Shown here in pieces: positions 51,570 to 60,325 of a stretch of 64,000 nucleotides of DNA. Position 1 is the first letter of the stretch. The number at the start of each line of letters is the position of its first letter. The stretch is taken from NCBI GenBank assembly GCA_021773035.1, contig JAJFKU010000044.1, forward strand, positions 62,001 to 126,000. Reading direction: 5' to 3'. The translations under genes were made by a program, and so were the position numbers. This DNA comes from Woeseiaceae bacterium (GTDB taxonomy: Bacteria; Pseudomonadota; Gammaproteobacteria; Steroidobacterales; Woeseiaceae). Below the pieces are notes generated by a model. The model was not told the origin of the DNA, did not search any database, and was given only the letters and a program-made list of their open reading frames with translations.

Positions 51570-53594
51570 TTATGGACCTTGAAACTGTACGTGGCTCGCC
51601 TGCGTTTCGGCGGCCTCCGGGTTCGCGCTCCCGGAACCGAGCCAGGGTGTCTGCCACTCGATGATCGCCAGATCGTCCATCTCGACGATTACCGGCGTTG
51701 CCGTTTCACCGCAGCGCGTAGCTTCGACGAGCAGGCGGATCGAGCGGGTGAAGGTTCGCGGCAACTGAAAGTCGAGTTCGGCCTGCGTGATGCCGGCCCC
51801 TGTCTCAATCTCACCGATGACCGAAACCGGTCCTGTCGCCAGTGCATCCGCAAAGCCAACACCGTCGGGCCGCCGCTGTAACGAGAACCTGAAGCGCGCG
51901 CAACCGTCACTCTTAAAGCTCGCAACAACTGTGGCCGGATTAGAGCGCGAAAATACCCGCGTAAAAACCTTCATGCCCGTCGTCACCGTCGCGTCGTCTG
52001 CCAGGCGTATCTGCATTTTTTTCGAGTCGGTACCGATGACGGAAACGCCGGTGTGCTCTGTCCAGGTCCGGTCGGTCGTCGCGAACAGGCCGCTGTATTC
52101 GAAGTCGCCGCGCCGCAGCAGGTCGATGCCGAGACGATACGACCCGGGACCCGTGACCGAGGCAATTTCTGGAACCGGGAGAGCATTCAGTGAACTCAGC
52201 CGGTAGATACCGGTGGCGGTTTCATCGCTGCCGACATCAAGATGCTGAGGTGCTAAACGATCCACCCCGCCGCCGCAGGCCATGACAGTGAGATGACCGC
52301 CCGAACTGCCGACACAGGTAGTATCACTGTCCGACAAACGAGCAAGTCGCTGCAGGATATCGTAGCGGATCGTACCGGTCGCCGGTGTCGGGACATAGCC
52401 GTTGACATGCATCGGCACGACTTCCGCCCGATAGAAGCGATCGTCGTCGTACCAGACGAATAACAACATCCCGGCCTGCGTTGACGGCAGGTATTGATCG
52501 AAAACGAAGTTCCCCAGCGAATACGCAAGCAGTCTGCCCTTATAAACTTCGTAGCCCTGAATAACGTGCGAGTGATGGCCGATCGCGAGATCCGCGCCGT
52601 TGTCCACCGCCAGTTTCAGCTGCGTTTCTTCGGCGAGCGGTGCTTTGCTGACGTACTCCAGGCCGCTGTGATACTGCATGATACTTAGCGCATTCCCGGG
52701 CACCGACCGCATGTCGGCGGCGATCGAATCGGCTGTTCCCAGCGCGGCGCCGCCTTTTGTCGCAGACGCCACCTGGTTCGGCTCGAAATTACCGGGCCAC
52801 CCGACATAGCTGTGCAGGTAAAGCGGCGAACCGCCCACTTCGGCGACATGAGGCTGGCGCGCGAGACGATCGTTCGCACCGGCACCGGAATAGGCCATGC
52901 CGGTCGCCTGCAACGCGGCCAGCGTACGTTGCAGCCCGACATCGAGGTAGTCGAACGTATGGTTGTTGCCCAGTGCCACATAGTCGACCCCGGCCCAGCG
53001 GAGCGCCGGCGCGATGGCGGTATCGGTAAAAAAGGCGACGGACTTCGGCAGCGACTCGGTCATCGCTGTTGCCGACAATTGCGTTTCCAGGTTCACCGAC
53101 GCGAAGTCCGCGAGTTGCAGATACGGTTTCATGTGCTGCAGGATCGCGCGCATGTCGGCCTCTGCGCTGTCCGCGCGAACGAGGACCGGCTCACCGGAGC
53201 GCGGCTCAAGAAACCGCCGGCCCATCATCGTATCGCCGCCGAATACCAGTAGTCGGCGTCCTTTTTTGCGGGCAACCAGGGCCATGGCCGGCACATCCAG
53301 GCCCGCGCTGTTGGACAGCTGAAGATCGGCACGGCTGAATGTCTGTAGGAACGCATAGTGGCCGGGCGCGGCAATCCGGATCGTGTAGATGTCCTGATCG
53401 CTCACGGTCGCGCTGAACGACCCCGAGGAACCGACGCTTATCGCACCGCCGTTGATCGTGACGCTCGCGGACGCTATCGGCAGGCCGCGCTCGTCGCTAA
53501 CCGAACCGCGAATAGTCGCCGCCGAAGAGAGCGCCGGGGGTGCCAACAGAAACATGGCCAGGAATACGTTGAGACAGGAGGCAATTCGTTTCAT
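51570..53594 (-). CDS. CapA/PgsA-like metallophosphatase with N-terminal carboxypeptidase-regulatory-like domain
   Basis: The protein has 674 residues with a signal peptide (CLNVFLAMFLLAPPALSSA). Residues ~27-95 form a beta-sandwich of the carboxypeptidase-regulatory type (IRGSVSDERGLPIASASVTI). The CapA fold (~112-420) has the metallophosphatase-like motifs FGGDTMMGRR, SVNLETQLS, ALGNNHTFDYLDVG and AIGHHSHVIQG, with AYSLGNFVFDQYLP. A C-terminal beta-rich region follows. CapA relatives act in poly-gamma-glutamate synthesis, export or release. Without capB/capC here, and paired with a TBDR, it may instead handle imported gamma-glutamyl polymer, but this is inference. Confidence 0.83.
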   Translation of the reverse strand: MKRIASCLNVFLAMFLLAPPALSSAATIRGSVSDERGLPIASASVTINGGAISVGSSGSFSATVSDQDIYTIRIAAPGHYAFLQTFSRADLQLSNSAGLDVPAMALVARKKGRRLLVFGGDTMMGRRFLEPRSGEPVLVRADSAEADMRAILQHMKPYLQLADFASVNLETQLSATAMTESLPKSVAFFTDTAIAPALRWAGVDYVALGNNHTFDYLDVGLQRTLAALQATGMAYSGAGANDRLARQPHVAEVGGSPLYLHSYVGWPGNFEPNQVASATKGGAALGTADSIAADMRSVPGNALSIMQYHSGLEYVSKAPLAEETQLKLAVDNGADLAIGHHSHVIQGYEVYKGRLLAYSLGNFVFDQYLPSTQAGMLLFVWYDDDRFYRAEVVPMHVNGYVPTPATGTIRYDILQRLARLSDSDTTCVGSSGGHLTVMACGGGVDRLAPQHLDVGSDETATGIYRLSSLNALPVPEIASVTGPGSYRLGIDLLRRGDFEYSGLFATTDRTWTEHTGVSVIGTDSKKMQIRLADDATVTTGMKVFTRVFSRSNPATVVASFKSDGCARFRFSLQRRPDGVGFADALATGPVSVIGEIETGAGITQAELDFQLPRTFTRSIRLLVEATRCGETATPVIVEMDDLAIIEWQTPWLGSGSANPEAAETQASHVQFQGP

Positions 53595-53694
53595 AGAACG
53601 AATCTTGCCACCGATCGCGGGCGTCCGGGTTCAGATAAGTTCATTCGGCCATAACCTGAGGCTATACTTCGACCAAGTCCCTGAGAGGTTCACG

Positions 53695-54588
53695 ATGCGT
53701 TTACGCCAGATAGAGGTCTTTCACGCCGTCTATTCCTGTGGTTCGGTCACACGAGCCGCCGAAGTTCTGAATGTCTCACAGCCTTCGGTCAGCAAAGTGC
53801 TCGCGCACGCTGAGCAACAGCTCGGCTACGCTTTGTTCGACCGGGTGCGCGGCAAGCTCGTACCGACTGCGGAAGCCGATCGTTTGTTCTCCCACGTCAC
53901 TACCGTCTACGACAGCGTCGACCGACTTCGCCACGTCGCCGAAAACCTGCGCTCGGCGGACAGCGGCAAAATTCGCATTGCGGCTACGCCGGCTTTCGGT
54001 ATCGATCTGCTGCCAAAGGCGATTGCATCGTTCCTGGCGCTGCACAACGATATCGAATTCATGGCCGAGACCCTGCACCACGATGAAATCAATAGCGCCC
54101 TGCTTGAGTCGCGCCTGGATATCGGGCTGGCATTCGACCCGGTCGTATTGCCCGGCGTCGCCGAGCAGGTGTTATCGCACGGCAGCTTCGTCGTTTTGAC
54201 ACCCCCGGACGTCGATTTCGGCGATAAGCAAACGCTCAGTATAGAAGACCTTGCGGGACAGGCTTTTATTAAGCTCGACAGCAAGGGCCCGCTGGGTCGC
54301 CTGCTGTCGACACACATCGAGTCCAGCGGTGTCGAGTTGAATACGATCGCCTACTCGGAGACTTATCACATCGCCAAAGCGCTGGTGTCCTATGGCGCCG
54401 GCGTTACCGTGACGGACGAGATAACGGCGAATGCCCGCGGGCATTCGAACGTTCGCACCTGGCCGTTTTCGCCAACCCTGCAATTTCGGATATCGGCACT
54501 GCGTTTCGACGGTGCGCCGCTATCGCGCGTTGCACAGAAGTTCGTGCTGCACCTGCAGGACTGCGTGGACAAAGTGGTGGCTAAGTAG
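53695..54588 (+). CDS. LysR-family transcriptional regulator
   Basis: The protein has 297 residues from the ATG at 53695, after GAGAGGTTCACG; the frame is open far upstream over the capA start but without a ribosome site. HTH: IEVFHAVYSCGSVTRAAEVL with SQPSVSKVLAHAEQQLGYAL. The effector domain includes IRIAATPAFGIDLLPKAIAS. It lies between the divergent capA-TBDR pair and the downstream M14-decarboxylase-antiporter-deacylase genes, and is positioned to control both. Confidence 0.9.
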   Translation: MRLRQIEVFHAVYSCGSVTRAAEVLNVSQPSVSKVLAHAEQQLGYALFDRVRGKLVPTAEADRLFSHVTTVYDSVDRLRHVAENLRSADSGKIRIAATPAFGIDLLPKAIASFLALHNDIEFMAETLHHDEINSALLESRLDIGLAFDPVVLPGVAEQVLSHGSFVVLTPPDVDFGDKQTLSIEDLAGQAFIKLDSKGPLGRLLSTHIESSGVELNTIAYSETYHIAKALVSYGAGVTVTDEITANARGHSNVRTWPFSPTLQFRISALRFDGAPLSRVAQKFVLHLQDCVDKVVAK

Positions 54589-54702
54589 GGAGATGCTCAT
54601 AGCTTCGAGCTATGGGCTGCCGACTTAAGGTTATTTGAGCCAAAGCGTGACACGCGGCTAGACTCGAAGCCTGTCGCGGAGCGGACGTCAGGGGAGCATC
54701 TG

Positions 54703-55896
54703 TTGCCAGTGGATCAAACAATACGGAAAATCATCGCCGCAGGCTGTTTTCTGAGTCTTGCTGCCGGCTGCATCACAACGACCGGAGAATTCGCCGGCGG
54801 CGTGCCCTGCGAGGCGGAAGGTTTCATTGTCGAAGACCAGTTCAACGGCGCGCGGCGCGGCGACTGTGAAGTATTTTCCGACGGCCATGTTCGCGTCAAT
54901 ATCGCCCCGGAAGACGAAGGCTGGATCAACAACAGCCCCTGGTATGCGTTTCGCCTGGTGCCGAAGGTGCCGGGCACGGCAACCGTCAACATCCGCTATC
55001 ACAACGGCGATCACCGCTACTGGCCAAAGTGGAGCAGCGACGGGAGCCGCTGGCAGCTGCTGTCCCGGAGCCGGGTCGAAACCCGGCGCTCCGGTATTTC
55101 CTTCACTGTCGAACTGCAGGACGAGCCCGTACTGATCGCGGCCCAGGAACTCTATCTGCCGCAAAACATGGCGGGCTGGAGTGAGCGAATAGACGCCACG
55201 AGCGACGCGCGGCGATCGGTTCTCGGGCAGTCGCAGGGCGGCGAAGCCATTTACCGGCTGGATATCAACCGTGAAGCCAGCGAAGTCGTTTTTCTCGCGG
55301 GCCGCCAGCACCCGCCGGAGATAACCGGTGCCATTGGCTTTCTGGCGTTCTACGAGGCCATTCTCGCCGACAACGAGATCGCGAACGCGTTTCGCGCGCG
55401 CTTTCATACCGTCGCTATTCCGATGCTGAATCCCGATGGGGTCAAAGCCGGCCACTGGCGTCACAACCTGAACGGCACCGACCTGAACCGCGACTGGGGA
55501 CCGTTTACGCAACCTGAAACCCGGCTCGTTGCACGGCTGCTGGATGAACTCGACGACAAGGACAAGCGCGTGCGCGTATCGGTCGACTTTCATTCGACCA
55601 AGGACAATCTTATTTACCGGCAGGAAGATGGCGTGACCATGGACCCGGAAGCCTTCTCGCAGCGATGGATCGCGGCGTCGCTGGCGCGTCTGCCGGGCTA
55701 CGCGTTCCGGGACGAACCGAGACCGACATCTGAGCTCGCGACAAGCCGAAACTATATGCATAAACGCTACGGTATCCCGGCCGTTACCTACGAAGTCGGC
55801 GACAACGAAGACCGCACCGTCATCCGCCAGGCCGCGGCCGTTTTTGCCGAGGAGTTCATGCGGCTGTTCCTGGAAACACCCGCGAATGCCGAATAG
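54703..55896 (+). CDS. M14-family zinc carboxypeptidase, lipoprotein
   Basis: The protein has 397 residues from a TTG after AGGGGAGCATCTG. The lipoprotein signal ends LSLAAGC (Cys ~25). Beta-rich N-domain ~30-150, then the M14 fold: zinc ligands in GRQHPPEITG (HxxE) and VDFHSTKDN (His), substrate-binding NPDGVKAGHWRHNLNGTDLN followed by RDWGPFTQPETR, and the catalytic Glu in TYEVGDNED. Lipid anchoring puts it in the periplasm. Family members cut C-terminal residues or gamma-D-Glu-diaminopimelate bonds. It precedes a LysA-like decarboxylase with an 11-bp overlap, so the two products are linked. Confidence 0.87.
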   Translation: MPVDQTIRKIIAAGCFLSLAAGCITTTGEFAGGVPCEAEGFIVEDQFNGARRGDCEVFSDGHVRVNIAPEDEGWINNSPWYAFRLVPKVPGTATVNIRYHNGDHRYWPKWSSDGSRWQLLSRSRVETRRSGISFTVELQDEPVLIAAQELYLPQNMAGWSERIDATSDARRSVLGQSQGGEAIYRLDINREASEVVFLAGRQHPPEITGAIGFLAFYEAILADNEIANAFRARFHTVAIPMLNPDGVKAGHWRHNLNGTDLNRDWGPFTQPETRLVARLLDELDDKDKRVRVSVDFHSTKDNLIYRQEDGVTMDPEAFSQRWIAASLARLPGYAFRDEPRPTSELATSRNYMHKRYGIPAVTYEVGDNEDRTVIRQAAAVFAEEFMRLFLETPANAE

Positions 55897-57217
55897 TCAG
55901 CTCCACGAGCAACTCGACCACGTTGCGTTTGACGAACTGCCCGATCGCGCTGTGTTTAAGGAGCGCGTTCTGCGCACGGCGATCGCGAAAGGGTTGCTGG
56001 ATGACCGGCAGCTGATCGCCGGTTTCATCGACGTCGACGGCGTCTCGCGAACAATTACCGAACTCAAAGCTGCGTTTCCCGATCATTTCGCGCATACCTT
56101 CGCGGCGAAGGCGAACGCCATGACGGGTTCGCTTGCGATTGTCAGGGATCGCGGGCTCGGCTGCGAGGTTGCCAGTGCAGGCGAACTGCAGCAGGCGCTT
56201 CGGGTCGGCTTCCCGCCCGAATCAATCGTCTACGACGAGCCGGCCAAGACGAGGCAGGTTCTGCAGTTTGTCATCGACAAAGGCGTTAGCTTCAATATCG
56301 ATAACTTCCAGGAGTTTGAACGTGTCGAGGAAATTCTCGGCGAGAACGAGGCACGATCCCGCATTGGGTTTCGCATTAATCCGCAGGTGGGTTCCGGGAA
56401 GATAAGTGCGATGAGCACGGCAACGGATACCTCAAAGTTCGGTGTCGCGCTGAGCGATCCCGGTAACCGCGAACGGCTTGTCGGTCTTTACTGCACGCGC
56501 AGCTGGTTAACCAGCATGCATACTCATATCGGCTCACAGGGCTGTTCCCTGGACCTGATGATTCACGGTATTCGCAAAGTCGTCGACCTCGTACTGGAAA
56601 TCAATACTGCGGTCGGGCGCAGACAGATATCGGTGATCGACATTGGCGGTGGCCTGCCGGTCAACTTCGACTGCGAGGTGGTTACGCCGACTTTCGCCGA
56701 ATACTCCGCCGCTTTGCGAGCGGCGGTACCGGAGTTGTTTTCCGGAGAGTTCGCGGTGAAAACGGAGTTCGGCCGTTCCATCTATGCGAAGAACGGTTTT
56801 ATCGCGGCCCGCGTGGAGTACACGAAGGAGTCGGGTGGGCGCCGCATTGCGATTGCCCACGCCGGCGCGCAAACGGCGACGCGCACCGCGTTCGTACCGG
56901 ACCTGTGGACGATTCGGCTAAGCGTGTTCGATAGCAGCGGCAGGGCACGAAATGGCGTAGCTATCGAGCAGGATGTTGCCGGCCCCTGCTGTTTTGCCGG
57001 CGACATGCTGGCGTACAAGCGGCCACTGCCGCTTATTGAACCGGGTGACTATGTGATGCTTCACGATACGGGCGCGTACTACTTTTCCAATCCGTTTTAT
57101 TACAACAATCTTCCTCCGATCGCCGTTATCGGTGCCGCCGAGGACACGGGTCGTGTATCGCTGGACGTCTGGCGACGCCAGCAGTCACTCGATGACATGC
57201 TCGCGGTGATCGGCTGA
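55886..57217 (+). CDS. PLP fold-III amino acid decarboxylase, LysA/DokD-like
   Basis: The protein has 443 residues; the ATG at 55886 overlaps the M14 gene. The PLP lysine lies in HTFAAKANAM (~73-75). HTHIGSQ, DIGGGLPVNF and the phosphate/PLP contacts in KTEFGRSIYAKNGF are LysA-like, and the C-terminal HDTGAYYFSNPFYYNN matches the LysA DxGAY motif. The substrate-contact CES-x-D of diaminopimelate decarboxylase is CFAGD here (GPCCFAGDML), so specificity probably differs; a D-ornithine/D-lysine or other basic amino acid decarboxylase is possible. It is not the biosynthetic lysA by context: it sits in a catabolic-looking operon. Confidence 0.82.
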   Translation: MPNSQLHEQLDHVAFDELPDRAVFKERVLRTAIAKGLLDDRQLIAGFIDVDGVSRTITELKAAFPDHFAHTFAAKANAMTGSLAIVRDRGLGCEVASAGELQQALRVGFPPESIVYDEPAKTRQVLQFVIDKGVSFNIDNFQEFERVEEILGENEARSRIGFRINPQVGSGKISAMSTATDTSKFGVALSDPGNRERLVGLYCTRSWLTSMHTHIGSQGCSLDLMIHGIRKVVDLVLEINTAVGRRQISVIDIGGGLPVNFDCEVVTPTFAEYSAALRAAVPELFSGEFAVKTEFGRSIYAKNGFIAARVEYTKESGGRRIAIAHAGAQTATRTAFVPDLWTIRLSVFDSSGRARNGVAIEQDVAGPCCFAGDMLAYKRPLPLIEPGDYVMLHDTGAYYFSNPFYYNNLPPIAVIGAAEDTGRVSLDVWRRQQSLDDMLAVIG

Positions 57218-58635
57218 TGGACGTCGACTACGGTCTGCTGTCACTGGCGCCGGCGGTGGCAACGCTGATCGTCTCCTTCTGGAGCAAGAATGTGCTGCTG
57301 GGATTGCTGTGCGGCATTGCGCTCGGGGGCGTCGTTACCGGCCAATACAACATTGTCAGCGCATTCCTGCTCCCCAGCCTCGGCAGCGAACGCTACGCCT
57401 ACATCCTGCTCGTTTATCTCTGGGCGCTGGGCGGTTTGATCGGTGTCTGGAACAAAACCGGCGCCGCGCAGCATTTCGCAACCACGGCGGCAAAGCGCTT
57501 CGTCAATTCGCGCCGTTCTGCAAAAGTCTTCGCCTGGACCATGGGCGTTGTCTTCCACCAGGGCGGTACGATAAGCACCGTGCTTGCCGGTACCACGGTC
57601 AAACCGGTTGCCGATCGCGAAAAAGTGTCCCACGAAGAACTCGCCTACGTGGTGGATTCCACCGCCTCGCCGATCGCAACCATTCTGCCGTTCAATGCCT
57701 GGCCGGCGTATATCGCCGGACTCATCGCGGTCGACTCGCTGCGTGCCATCGTTCCCGACGAACAGAGCGCCATCGACTGGTTCTGGAAAGCCATCCCGTT
57801 CAACTTTTATGCGCTCATCGCCATCACGTTTACGCTGCTGCTGTCGCTGGACAAGTTACCCTGGATCGGGAAAAAGATGCGCGCAGCGAGGATACGATCC
57901 ATCGAAACCGGGGAGCTGGACAGACCCGGTGCGACCCCGCTGCTGACGAAGGAACTCGGCACGGCTAAAGTCCCCGAGGGCTACACGCCTTCGCTGATCG
58001 ACTTTTTCGTGCCCATCGGCGTGCTGTTGGGGCTGTCGATCGGCCCGCTGCTTGCGGGCGGGTCGTCGATGATTCTCGAGGCGTTCAGCCTATCGGTTGT
58101 CTCGGCAATGCTACTCGCAGTCATACGCGGGATGTCTATCAACGATGTTTTTGAAGGCATGCTCGGCGGCATCAAGGGCGTCACTATCGGCGCCGTCATT
58201 CTCGGCCTTGCCGTTACGCTCGGGAACGTGTCCGAAGCGCTTGGGGCCGCGCAGTTCGTTATCGACAGCAGCAGCGGCGCCTTGCAGCATGTGCCGTACA
58301 TCCTGCCTGGCGTGCTGATGATCATCTGCATGTTCGTTTCGTTTTCGATTGGCAGTTCTTGGGGAACCTACGCGGTGATTTTTCCGATCGCATTACCACT
58401 CGCCTACGCGATCAGCCCGGATAGCCTTTTCTTTGTCCTGAACTTTGGCGCCGTTCTCGGCGGTGCGGTCTTCGGCGACCAGTGCTCGCCGTACTCCGAT
58501 ACGACCGTGTTGTCCTCCATGGCCTGCGGCGCCGACCTGATGGACCATGTACTCACGCAGCTGCCGCCCGCACTTGCCGCCGCCGGGATATCCATCGTGC
58601 TGTACGTCACGATCGCGTTCTTCAGCTTTCTCTAG
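57217..58635 (+). CDS. NhaC-family Na+/H+ antiporter-like transporter
   Basis: The protein has 472 residues, with about 11-12 TM segments (SLAPAVATLIVSFWSKNVLL, GLLCGIALGGVVTGQYNIV, IYILPGVLMIICMFVSFSIG-like region). NhaC family phrases are TMGVVFHQGGTISTVLAGTT, DSTASPIATILPFNAWPAYI, SSWGTYAVIFPIALPLAYAI and GGAVFGDQCSPYSDTTVLSS. The start shares one base with the decarboxylase stop (TGATG). In this place it may exchange an amino acid or its amine product with protons or sodium rather than serve pH control; this is inference. Confidence 0.88.
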   Translation: MDVDYGLLSLAPAVATLIVSFWSKNVLLGLLCGIALGGVVTGQYNIVSAFLLPSLGSERYAYILLVYLWALGGLIGVWNKTGAAQHFATTAAKRFVNSRRSAKVFAWTMGVVFHQGGTISTVLAGTTVKPVADREKVSHEELAYVVDSTASPIATILPFNAWPAYIAGLIAVDSLRAIVPDEQSAIDWFWKAIPFNFYALIAITFTLLLSLDKLPWIGKKMRAARIRSIETGELDRPGATPLLTKELGTAKVPEGYTPSLIDFFVPIGVLLGLSIGPLLAGGSSMILEAFSLSVVSAMLLAVIRGMSINDVFEGMLGGIKGVTIGAVILGLAVTLGNVSEALGAAQFVIDSSSGALQHVPYILPGVLMIICMFVSFSIGSSWGTYAVIFPIALPLAYAISPDSLFFVLNFGAVLGGAVFGDQCSPYSDTTVLSSMACGADLMDHVLTQLPPALAAAGISIVLYVTIAFFSFL

Positions 58636-58645
58636 CGGGGCCGTC

Positions 58646-60220
58646 ATGAAATTACGAATTTGTTGTCTTGCAGTAGCATTGAGCGCATGCGGCGGCGAAC
58701 CCGCGCCATCGCCGGCGGAAATTCGCGTGGAAATCCTGATCGATGGTGGCAGCGTCTACAGCGGACGAAAGGGTGACAGCCTGGCAGTCAAAGATGTCGG
58801 TATCAGCGGTGACAGAATTGTCTTTGTCGGTGACGCTGTCGAAGCCGGTGTCAGCGCCGAAACCGTTCTCGATGCCAGTGGCATGATTGTCAGCGCCGGT
58901 TTTATCGATCCGCACACGCATTCGCGCGCCGAACTGATCAGCAGCGACAAGAACGCGAACCTTAATTATCTGTACCAGGGCGTCACGACCGCCTTCAACG
59001 GTAACGATGGCGACGGCTTCGTCGATATCGCTGCCCAGAGGGAACGACTCGAAGCCAACGGCATGGGCACAAACACGGCGCTCTACACCGGACATGGAAA
59101 GCTGCGACGGCGTGTCATGGGCGGCGAAGACCGGGCAGCAAGTGCTGAAGAGCTCGAGCAGATGGCGGAACTGGTTCGGGACGCGATGCGAGCCGGCGCA
59201 TTGGGTTTATCGACCGGGCTATTTTATGCGCCGGGCAGCTTCTCCGACACCGAGGAAGTTATCGTGCTTGCCAGGGCCGCGGCGGAGTTCGGCGGCGTCT
59301 ACGACACGCACCTGCGGGATGAGAGTAATTACAACATCGGCGTTGTTGCCTCGGTTGAAGAGGCAATAGAAATTGGCAGGGCAGCCGGTATCGCGGTGCA
59401 CATTGCACACATCAAGGCACTTGGCGTAGACGTCTGGGGCCAGAGCGAAGCGATTATCGAGCGTATCGAGGCCGCGCGATCGCAGGGGCGGCAGGTGACG
59501 GCCGACCAATATCCGTGGCGTGCATCCGGAACGCATATGCGCAACGCACTACTGCCGAAACACCTTCTCGAGGGCGAGCGGAATGACTACCTCGAGCGGC
59601 TGCGAAACGCCGAACTGTCGGCGACCGACCTGGCCGCGGTCCACGAAAACCTGCGCCGGCGCGGCGGCCCGGACTCGCTGCTGGTTGTCGTTGCCGACGA
59701 TACGAGTATTGTCGGCCTGACGCTGGCGGAGATCGCCACCGCGCGCGAAACGCCGCCCGTCGAAACGGCACTGGATATCATCAGGCGTGGCCCGACGCGT
59801 GTCGCTTCTTTCAATATGAACCCCCAGGATATCGAAGCCTTTATGGTCAGGGACTGGGTGATGACCTCGTCCGACGGTACCGACGGGCACCCGCGAAAAT
59901 ACGCGAGCTTTCCTGAGAAGTATCGTGGCTATGTAATAGAGCGAAAACTGCTGACGGTTGAGGAGTTTCTTTATCGCTCCTCCGCGCTGACTGCCGATAC
60001 CTTCGGGCTGCCGGATCGTGGCCGTATCGAGAACGGGAAGATCGCCGACGTCATCGTCATCGATCCTGATGCGTTCGCGCCGACCGCCGATTTCGATAAC
60101 TGGAACAGCCTGTCGACCGGTGTCGAACACGTGATCGTGAACGGCCAGCTCACCATTCGCGAGCAAACCTATACCGGCGTACTTGCCGGCAAAGTACTGT
60201 CAAAGGGGTCAGAGCCCTGA
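58646..60220 (+). CDS. D-aminoacylase (N-acyl-D-amino-acid deacylase), lipoprotein
   Basis: The protein has 524 residues with a lipoprotein signal (LRICCLAVALSACGGEP, Cys ~15). It is an amidohydrolase with DASGMIVSAGFIDPHTHSRA (metal HxH), YDTHLRDESNYNIGVVASVE and VHIAHIKALGVDVWGQS, and the family's late motif SSDGTDGHPRKYASFPEKYR with GLPDRGRIENGKIADVIVID. It would free D-amino acids from N-acyl-D-amino acids or D-peptides in the periplasm. The last residues KGSEP and the stop codon are encoded by a REP-like palindrome (60202-60238), so the original C-terminus was replaced. Confidence 0.88.
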   Translation: MKLRICCLAVALSACGGEPAPSPAEIRVEILIDGGSVYSGRKGDSLAVKDVGISGDRIVFVGDAVEAGVSAETVLDASGMIVSAGFIDPHTHSRAELISSDKNANLNYLYQGVTTAFNGNDGDGFVDIAAQRERLEANGMGTNTALYTGHGKLRRRVMGGEDRAASAEELEQMAELVRDAMRAGALGLSTGLFYAPGSFSDTEEVIVLARAAAEFGGVYDTHLRDESNYNIGVVASVEEAIEIGRAAGIAVHIAHIKALGVDVWGQSEAIIERIEAARSQGRQVTADQYPWRASGTHMRNALLPKHLLEGERNDYLERLRNAELSATDLAAVHENLRRRGGPDSLLVVVADDTSIVGLTLAEIATARETPPVETALDIIRRGPTRVASFNMNPQDIEAFMVRDWVMTSSDGTDGHPRKYASFPEKYRGYVIERKLLTVEEFLYRSSALTADTFGLPDRGRIENGKIADVIVIDPDAFAPTADFDNWNSLSTGVEHVIVNGQLTIREQTYTGVLAGKVLSKGSEP

Positions 60221-60240
60221 AAGGGCTCTGACCCCTTTTC
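60202..60240. repeat. REP-like palindrome forming the 3' end of the D-aminoacylase gene
   Basis: AAAGGGGTCAGAGCCCT (60202-60218) and its perfect inverse (60222-60238) are separated by 3 nt. The TGA stop at 60218-60220 lies at the loop. A short T-run (TTTTCC) follows, so it also works as a terminator. It shares its core with the element at 41047-41098. Confidence 0.88.
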
Positions 60241-60325
60241 CACCAAAAAGAATGCTCGGTTTCCCATATGTGTCCTTTCTGGCGTAATATGCCCGTTATC
60301 GGGAGATACGCGGAAGGAAAGAGCG

